Part shown: positions 59,001 to 64,000 of the stretch, one piece after another
Layout of the letters: each line of letters begins with the position of its first letter
Numbering within the stretch: position 1 is the first letter of the stretch
Assembly (NCBI RefSeq): GCF_039645995.1
Contig: NZ_CP147920.1
Span: forward strand, 1,054,001 to 1,118,000
DNA: 64,000 nucleotides
From: Sulfurimonas sp. HSL3-1
GTDB taxonomy: Bacteria; Campylobacterota; Campylobacteria; Campylobacterales; Sulfurimonadaceae
Direction: 5' to 3'
The notes under the pieces: generated by a model
Seen by the model: only the letters and a program-made list of their open reading frames with translations
Told to the model about the DNA's origin: nothing
The model's database searches: none
Translations under genes and position numbers: made by a program

Positions 59001-60584
59001 TTAGCTTGAAACATTGGCTGCTGCGGGGATTTGGTAGCTTGCCAGTAGGATGTTTTCGACCATGGTTTTGAAAATGTATTTATGTATAAAGTAGAGGCTG
59101 TACCAGTAAAGGTATCCTCCGATGCCGTTGGGCTCGAAATAGGCGGTCAGCGTTAATCGGGCTTTTCCCTCCTCTTCCTGGACCGGCTGCAGGATGAACT
59201 GCAGCCAGGCATTGCCTGGGGTGAGCATCTCCGCTTTGAGCCTCAGCACTTTGTTGCCGGGCTTGTTCTTATAAAACGTGACGACCCAAAAGTCGATCCG
59301 GTCACCGACCCTGATGAACTTTGGTGCCCTTTTGGTATCGCGGAGGCCTCTGCCGCCGAGCAGAACATCGATAAACCCGCGGACCTGCCAGAGCCATCTC
59401 GGCGAGTAATAGCCCGTTGTTCCCCCGATGTCCTTAACCCGGTAGAAGACATCCTCTATCTTTTCTGCGGGGAAAGTCGCGCTGTATGCTTCAAAAAGCA
59501 TCCCCTCTTTGAGTTCCGACGTAAAGCGCAAAAACTGCTTTTTCTTTTCGGGATTGAGTACGGACTCTTCATATGGCGTGGACCAGACGCTCAGGTAGGT
59601 CAGCTCTTCGCATCTTTGGCCGGCGATTCTCAGTGCCTCCGTAAAAGGTTTCGGTTTAACGGGACAGTGCGGATCGACTTTGGAGACGGGGTGATTGCCG
59701 ATAATCGCGGCCGAATTCATGCCCTCCAAAAGCCGTTCAACTAGAATGGCGCGCATCCCGGACATCCGCGAGATGATTTTGCTTAACACATAGGGGGTGA
59801 AGATCTTGTTAAACAGCGGCAGGGGGGCCACATGCAGTTTTTTATCGACGACGATATCTGCGTAGGTCTGCACGATAGCGGAGTAGGTGAGGACTTCATT
59901 CGAACCGATCTCGACGATTTGGTCATAATATTTCTCGTTCAAAAGTGCGTGGGTGAGGTAGGCAACGAGGTCTTCGACGGCAATCGTCTGGCACAACCCC
60001 TCTTTGCCTAAAGCTTTGGGTACTAAAGGGAGTTTGGTCGCCAGGCTGCGGATGATTTCGAAACTTGAATTTCCCGCGCCGATGATAACGCCGGCGCGGA
60101 ATTCGGTCACACCGTCATGCTCTTTGCACAAAAATTCTGCCGTTTGCTGCCTGCTTCTGAGGTGCATTGAAAGCGGATAGCCCTCCGTCTCGACCCCAAG
60201 CCCACCCAGATAGATGATCTGTTTGACTCCGGCTTTGGTACAGGCCTTGCCCACGAGCCCTGCCAGCCGGTTGTCCTTGAGCGAAAAATCATAGTCCCCT
60301 TTGACATAAAGCGAGTGGACGAGGTAATAGACGGCATCCACTCCTTGAAGTGTCGTGACGATATCGTCAAAGCCGCGCACTTCAAGACGCTGTTCCGCTA
60401 TGCAGATGTCTGGGCTGGTCCGTTCAAGAAAGTAGCACTCGTCGTTTAAAAACTCAAACTTGCGCGTGGTCCGTGTAAAGAGGGTGATTTTGTAACCGGC
60501 GTTGTAGAGCTTGGCAATGAGGTGCGTTCCGATGTAACTGGTCGATCCGAAAATAGCGATATGGTGATTCGTACTGTTTTGCAT
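59001..60584 (-). CDS. NAD(P)-binding protein with C-terminal DUF2867 domain
   Basis: The N-terminal 300 residues are an atypical SDR/NmrA-like Rossmann fold: IAIFGSTSYIGTHLIAKL, YYLVHSLY and YLGGLGVETEGYPLS. The C-terminal part (about 320-515) is the DUF2867 domain (SYSATFPAEKIEDVF-type region, YYSPRWLWQVRGFIDVLLGGRGL, GDRIDFWVV, GNAWLQFILQ). This two-domain arrangement is conserved in many bacteria and has no proven function; a link with lipid or quinone metabolism is possible. It is 527 residues and lies alone. Confidence 0.85.
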   Translation of the reverse strand: MQNSTNHHIAIFGSTSYIGTHLIAKLYNAGYKITLFTRTTRKFEFLNDECYFLERTSPDICIAEQRLEVRGFDDIVTTLQGVDAVYYLVHSLYVKGDYDFSLKDNRLAGLVGKACTKAGVKQIIYLGGLGVETEGYPLSMHLRSRQQTAEFLCKEHDGVTEFRAGVIIGAGNSSFEIIRSLATKLPLVPKALGKEGLCQTIAVEDLVAYLTHALLNEKYYDQIVEIGSNEVLTYSAIVQTYADIVVDKKLHVAPLPLFNKIFTPYVLSKIISRMSGMRAILVERLLEGMNSAAIIGNHPVSKVDPHCPVKPKPFTEALRIAGQRCEELTYLSVWSTPYEESVLNPEKKKQFLRFTSELKEGMLFEAYSATFPAEKIEDVFYRVKDIGGTTGYYSPRWLWQVRGFIDVLLGGRGLRDTKRAPKFIRVGDRIDFWVVTFYKNKPGNKVLRLKAEMLTPGNAWLQFILQPVQEEEGKARLTLTAYFEPNGIGGYLYWYSLYFIHKYIFKTMVENILLASYQIPAAANVSS

Positions 60585-60889
60585 CCCGGTATCATATGAA
60601 AATTAGGCAAATAGTGTTAGGAATAGATTTTTTGTGATGATCTAAACTAGTTGTAAGCTGCCCGTCCTCCCGGAACACCATGCGGAGCAATGGACGTAAC
60701 GCTTCCTGCTTCCTAATCCGATTAACCTGTAAAGAAACGTCTTTTTCATCCGCGGCTTTTTTACGTGCAACGTTTAGTTTGATAATGGGATGATGGCTAT
60801 TCAAAGACTCTCAGCGTAATCTGTCAAAAATGCGGGATATTGTCATGTTCAGCTTCTATGGTGTCAGCGGAACCGTTATAATTCCAACC
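60585..60889. other. Intergenic region before hrpB
   Basis: About 300 bases between divergent genes. A 70-codon frame from a TTG (60804 to 60592, minus) has no good ribosome binding site and I do not call it. The block TATAAT at 60877-60882 is the only promoter-like element I see. Confidence 0.4.
60877..60882 (+). promoter_or_regulatory. -10 box placed for a leaderless hrpB transcript
   Basis: Perfect TATAAT ends seven bases before the preferred ATG at 60890; no Shine-Dalgarno sequence is present there. Confidence 0.4.
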
Positions 60890-63364
60890 ATGTTACCCGA
60901 ACTTCCCATCCAAGCCGTCCTGCCCGAAATAGGGCAGGCGCTTTCCGGCAATCATCAGCTTATTCTGCAGGCCCCTCCGGGTGCGGGGAAAACGACCGTC
61001 GTCCCGCTGGAACTGCTTAAAGCGGCCTGGCTGGAAGGCAAAAAGATCGTCATGCTCGAGCCGCGGCGGCTCGCGGCGCGTAATGCGGCGCTGCGGATGG
61101 CGGAGCTGCTGGGCGAAGCGGTCGGACAGCGGGTGGGGTACCGCATCCGGCAGGAGACGAAGGTCTCGGCAGCCACGCGGATAGAGGTCGTCACCGAAGG
61201 GATCCTGACGCGGATGCTGCAGCGCGACCCGTCACTGGAGGAGGTGGGGGTGCTCCTCTTCGACGAATTCCATGAGCGCTCCATCCATGCCGACCTGGGA
61301 TTGTCGCTCGCGCTGCAGTCGCAGTCCCTGCTGCGCGATGACCTGAAGCTCGTGGTGATGTCGGCGACGCTGAACGCCGAAGCGCTGAAAGGTGTATTGC
61401 CCGACGCCGCCGTCGTGACCAGTGAAGGACGCTGCTATCCCGTAGCGTACCGTTACCTCGATATCCGCCGCAAACCGCCCGAGGCGAAGAGCATAGCATC
61501 ACTGATCGCGGAAACGATCCTAAGCGCATTGACAGAGGAGCAGGGCAGTATGCTCGTCTTTCTGCCCGGCGTCAAAGAGATCAACGCCGTCGAGCGTGCG
61601 CTGCAGGGGAGTACGTCGAGCGACATCGTTATCGCGCCCCTGTACGGCGATCTCTCCAAAGCGGCGCAGCAGCACGCCATCGCCCCCGCTGCTGAGGGCA
61701 AACGCAAGATCGTCCTGGCGACGAACATCGCCGAAACCTCGCTGACGATCGACGGTGTTCGGATCGTCGTCGACAGCGGGCTGGAACGTTTCGTGGAGTA
61801 CGACGCCGCCTCTGGGATGAACCGGATGCGAACCCGCATGATCACGCAGGACTCCGCCGTGCAGCGTGCCGGGCGTGCCGGACGGACGCAAGAAGGGGTC
61901 TGCTACCGCCTTTGGCATGAAAACAAGCCGCTGGTACCGCATGCACGGCCCGAAATACTGCAGTCAGACCTGGCACCTCTGATGCTGGAACTCGCCAACT
62001 GGGGGGCCGGCGTCGATGAACTGACCTGGGTCGATAGGCCGCCCGTGCATGCGGTGGAAGAGGCCTCTATGATATTAATATCACTTAATATGGTAGATGT
62101 TTCCGGCCGCATAACGCCGCACGGCGAAGCGGCGCTGGCGCTTGGGCTGCATCCGCGCCTGGCCCATATGCTGCTGCGGGCCAAGGCGGAGGGGCTCGGG
62201 TACGAAGCGGTACTGCTGGCGACGCTGCTGCAGGAGCGGACGGGCTTCAGCGGGACGGATCTTGCCGAAGGCGTGAGGTGGCTGGACCGTGCGCTGCAGA
62301 CGGGCGAGAGCGGCCACCTGCTGCGCCATGCCGTCAACCTTCTCAAAAAGCGTACGGGCTGCGAGCGGGGCAGCAGGGTGCAAACCGGTGCGGCCGGGGT
62401 GCTTGCGGCACTGGCGTATCCCGACCGCATCGCCAAGCGTCGCATGAGAGGGTCGGAGCGCTTTTTGCTGGCCAACGGCAAAGGGGCGGTGCTCGGCGAT
62501 GCGACTATGTTCCTGCACGACGACTACCTAGCCGTCGCCGAAGCGGGCGGACAGGGGGAGACGCTGCGCATCTTCCACGCCGCCGCTTTATCGCAGTCTG
62601 AACTGGAAGCGTGGTTCGGCGATGCCATTGTGACGGAGGAGCAAGTCGCGTGGAACGACGATTCGGGTCGCGTCGAAGCACTTCGGCTTCTGCGCCTCGG
62701 TGCCTTGACACTGGAGCAGTCGCGCATCGAGAACCCTTCGCCGGCACTGGTCGCGAAGGGTGTGCTGGAAGGCATACGGCGAAGCGGACTTTCCGTCTTG
62801 CCGTGGGAGAAGAAGAGCCTGTCGCTCCGCGAGCGGGTCAATTTCGTCAACCGGCATCTGCCGGGAACCTTCGAATTGATGGATGACGACACTCTGCCGA
62901 AGACGCTGGAACACTGGTTGCTGCCCTACCTGGACGGGGTCCGCGACCTCAAGGGGTTGCAGAAGCTCGATATGCATTCGATCCTCTCCGCGCTGCTGGG
63001 CTGGGACGCATTGCAGAAGCTGGATGCGCTGGCACCGGAGACGGTGACGGTACCCAGCGGTTCAACCATCCGTATCGACTACGCAGACCCTGAGCAGCCC
63101 GTGCTCGCCGTGCGACTGCAGGAGGTCTTCGGCTGGGAGCGCACGCCGGCGGTGCTGGCAGGGAAAATGCCGCTGATGCTCCACCTGCTCAGCCCCGCCC
63201 AGCGTCCGGTACAGGTGACAAAGGATCTGGCGTCGTTCTGGCGGGAGGGGTATGCCGAGGTACGCAAGGAGCTGCGGGGCCGGTACAAGAAACACTACTG
63301 GCCCGAAGACCCCTACGAGGCGGTCGCGACTGCTAAGACAAAGAAGGGGATGGCGCGGGGATGA
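60890..63364 (+). CDS. hrpB: ATP-dependent helicase HrpB
   Basis: A DEAH-family helicase with Walker A QAPPGAGKTTVVPLEL, motif Ia ARNAALRMA, DEFHERS (motif II), SATL (III), LATNIAETSLTIDGV (V) and QRAGRAGRTQEGVCYRLW (VI), followed by the HrpB-specific C-terminal region (LPWEKKSLSLRERVNFVNRH, YKKHYWPEDPY). The function in bacteria is unclear (RNA remodelling). ATG 60890 matches the usual start of the family (LPELPIQAVLPEI); in-frame ATGs at 60830 and 60845 would add 20 or 15 residues unlike the family. Confidence 0.93.
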   Translation: MLPELPIQAVLPEIGQALSGNHQLILQAPPGAGKTTVVPLELLKAAWLEGKKIVMLEPRRLAARNAALRMAELLGEAVGQRVGYRIRQETKVSAATRIEVVTEGILTRMLQRDPSLEEVGVLLFDEFHERSIHADLGLSLALQSQSLLRDDLKLVVMSATLNAEALKGVLPDAAVVTSEGRCYPVAYRYLDIRRKPPEAKSIASLIAETILSALTEEQGSMLVFLPGVKEINAVERALQGSTSSDIVIAPLYGDLSKAAQQHAIAPAAEGKRKIVLATNIAETSLTIDGVRIVVDSGLERFVEYDAASGMNRMRTRMITQDSAVQRAGRAGRTQEGVCYRLWHENKPLVPHARPEILQSDLAPLMLELANWGAGVDELTWVDRPPVHAVEEASMILISLNMVDVSGRITPHGEAALALGLHPRLAHMLLRAKAEGLGYEAVLLATLLQERTGFSGTDLAEGVRWLDRALQTGESGHLLRHAVNLLKKRTGCERGSRVQTGAAGVLAALAYPDRIAKRRMRGSERFLLANGKGAVLGDATMFLHDDYLAVAEAGGQGETLRIFHAAALSQSELEAWFGDAIVTEEQVAWNDDSGRVEALRLLRLGALTLEQSRIENPSPALVAKGVLEGIRRSGLSVLPWEKKSLSLRERVNFVNRHLPGTFELMDDDTLPKTLEHWLLPYLDGVRDLKGLQKLDMHSILSALLGWDALQKLDALAPETVTVPSGSTIRIDYADPEQPVLAVRLQEVFGWERTPAVLAGKMPLMLHLLSPAQRPVQVTKDLASFWREGYAEVRKELRGRYKKHYWPEDPYEAVATAKTKKGMARG

Positions 63365-63418
63365 CGTGAGCGTATTTGTGTTAGCATAGCAGCATAAAAT
63401 AATAAATAGGAATAGTTG

Positions 63419-64000
63419 ATGTTGACACTGCTTGCCATCCTGATCATCTTTTTCCTCATCCTTGATCTCTACAAGAAGAACAGAGAGCTGCGCGAACGCC
63501 TGGATGCCCTGGGGGATGAGGAGCAGTCCGCGAAGCGCGAGAAACGGGAGCGACCGCGCTCCCCGCTGGAAGAGGTGAAGAAAACGCTGGTCCCTCCTGC
63601 CATGAAAACGGTGGTACCACCGGAACAGAATGCCAAAACGGTCACCCGGCCGGAAGCGGCGCAACGCCCGGTTCGGAAGACGCCGGAAGCGGCAGGCCCG
63701 GATACCGTTCGGACCGGGGCTGCGGAACCGTCGCCGCTTGCCCAGATGATTAACCGCTTCCTCACCGGCGGCAATATGCTGGTGAAGGTCGGCGGCATCA
63801 TCTTTTTCCTGGGGCTTGTTTTCCTTGTCAAGTACGCTGCCGAGCACAACATGATCAGTATCGAAATGCGTCTGATCGGCATTGCGCTCGGTGCGCTGGG
63901 CATGACCGCTTTGGGGTGGCGGCTGCGGGAGCGGGAAGGGTATTACGGACTGGTCCTGCAGGCGCTGGGGGTCGCTTCGTTCTATCTTGTCGTCTACGCT
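63419..64000 (+). CDS. DUF2339 membrane protein, N-terminal part (3' end outside window)
   Basis: The frame is open to the last base. An N-terminal helix (about residues 3-20) is followed by a coiled and proline-rich linker to about residue 115, then the start of the multi-helix DUF2339 region: INRFLTGGNMLVKVGGIIFFLGLVFLVKYAAEH...MRLIGIALGALGM. The family consists of large polytopic membrane proteins of unknown function. TAGGAATAG precedes the ATG. Confidence 0.82.
   Translation, partial: MLTLLAILIIFFLILDLYKKNRELRERLDALGDEEQSAKREKRERPRSPLEEVKKTLVPPAMKTVVPPEQNAKTVTRPEAAQRPVRKTPEAAGPDTVRTGAAEPSPLAQMINRFLTGGNMLVKVGGIIFFLGLVFLVKYAAEHNMISIEMRLIGIALGALGMTALGWRLREREGYYGLVLQALGVASFYLVVYA

Noticed and set aside
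58796-59014. 72-codon minus-strand frame after the Crp/Fnr gene
   Set aside because: Overlaps two real gene ends and has no start signal.
60592-60804. 70-codon minus-strand frame with a TTG start
   Set aside because: No good ribosome binding site and no recognisable family; kept only as a note in the intergenic entry.
1-64000. CRISPR array, tRNA, rRNA or complete insertion sequence
   Set aside because: No short regularly spaced identical repeats, no tRNA-like cloverleaf noticed, no transposase frame on either strand.

Overview
The window reads as a chromosomal segment of a GC-rich, Sulfurimonas-like member of the Campylobacterota. The fused one-piece cytochrome c synthase CcsBA of about 1,050 residues, the short RecO, the DksA, thiamine-phosphate synthase and RlmH versions and the -10 boxes of the form gcTAtAATg all fit that group. 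The genus is an inference. Most of the window is dense, GC-rich housekeeping sequence; one island and several intergenic blocks are AT-rich.

Layout. 1-25 kb: the end of trmA, a DUF4395-Rrf2 pair, an HPt protein, recO, gltBD (ammonia assimilation), an accD-thiE-rlmH-dksA-membrane-protein operon, a dihydrouridine synthase, a two-component system, a TauE/SafE exporter followed by uvrA, a patatin, an SDR enzyme, small proteins, arfB, an OmpA-type lipoprotein and radC. 25.2-35.9 kb: the defence island. It has a HigB/HigA-like toxin-antitoxin pair, ywbE, and a type I restriction-modification locus on the minus strand in the order hsdM (broken by an in-frame amber codon), hsdS, a HEPN-like gene with an HsdR-like tail, a PLD nuclease, a second HEPN/Abi-like gene, hsdR. 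A low-GC membrane protein follows. 36-64 kb: a globin, DUF4197, ComB-like phosphatase, PAS histidine kinase, cytochrome b561, HD-GYP, Mut7-C, DsrE, SelO, an FAD oxidoreductase, gph, polA, ccsBA, a small cytochrome c, a pyrimidine-dimer glycosylase, a cupin-hemerythrin operon facing a Crp/Fnr regulator, an NAD-binding/DUF2867 protein, hrpB and a truncated DUF2339 gene.

The strongest candidate for something undescribed is the hsd locus. The 337-residue protein directly downstream of hsdS joins a HEPN-like region (R109/R112...H117) to a C-terminal segment that aligns without gaps to the C-terminal segment of the HsdR encoded 3 kb away. In characterised type I enzymes this part of HsdR contacts the methyltransferase, so the protein may ride on the M-S complex in place of HsdR and act as an RNase guard, in the manner of PrrC. 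The spacers between the accessory genes carry scars: the first codons of a lost hsdR fused to the last codons of a lost hsdS. This suggests the array grew by fusion of successive hsd loci.

The second candidate is a family of intergenic palindromic elements of about 325-330 bp in two arrays (23.7-24.4 kb and 45.35-45.85 kb). Each unit has 36-nt inverted arms around a T/A-rich core, plus two short hairpins that show compensatory base changes between copies. The regulatory sites with best support are a perfect TTGAT-N4-ATCAA box at the -41.5 position of the hemerythrin-cupin promoter and an 11-bp-phased direct repeat in front of the OmpR-type regulator. No tRNA, rRNA, CRISPR array or complete insertion sequence was recognised.
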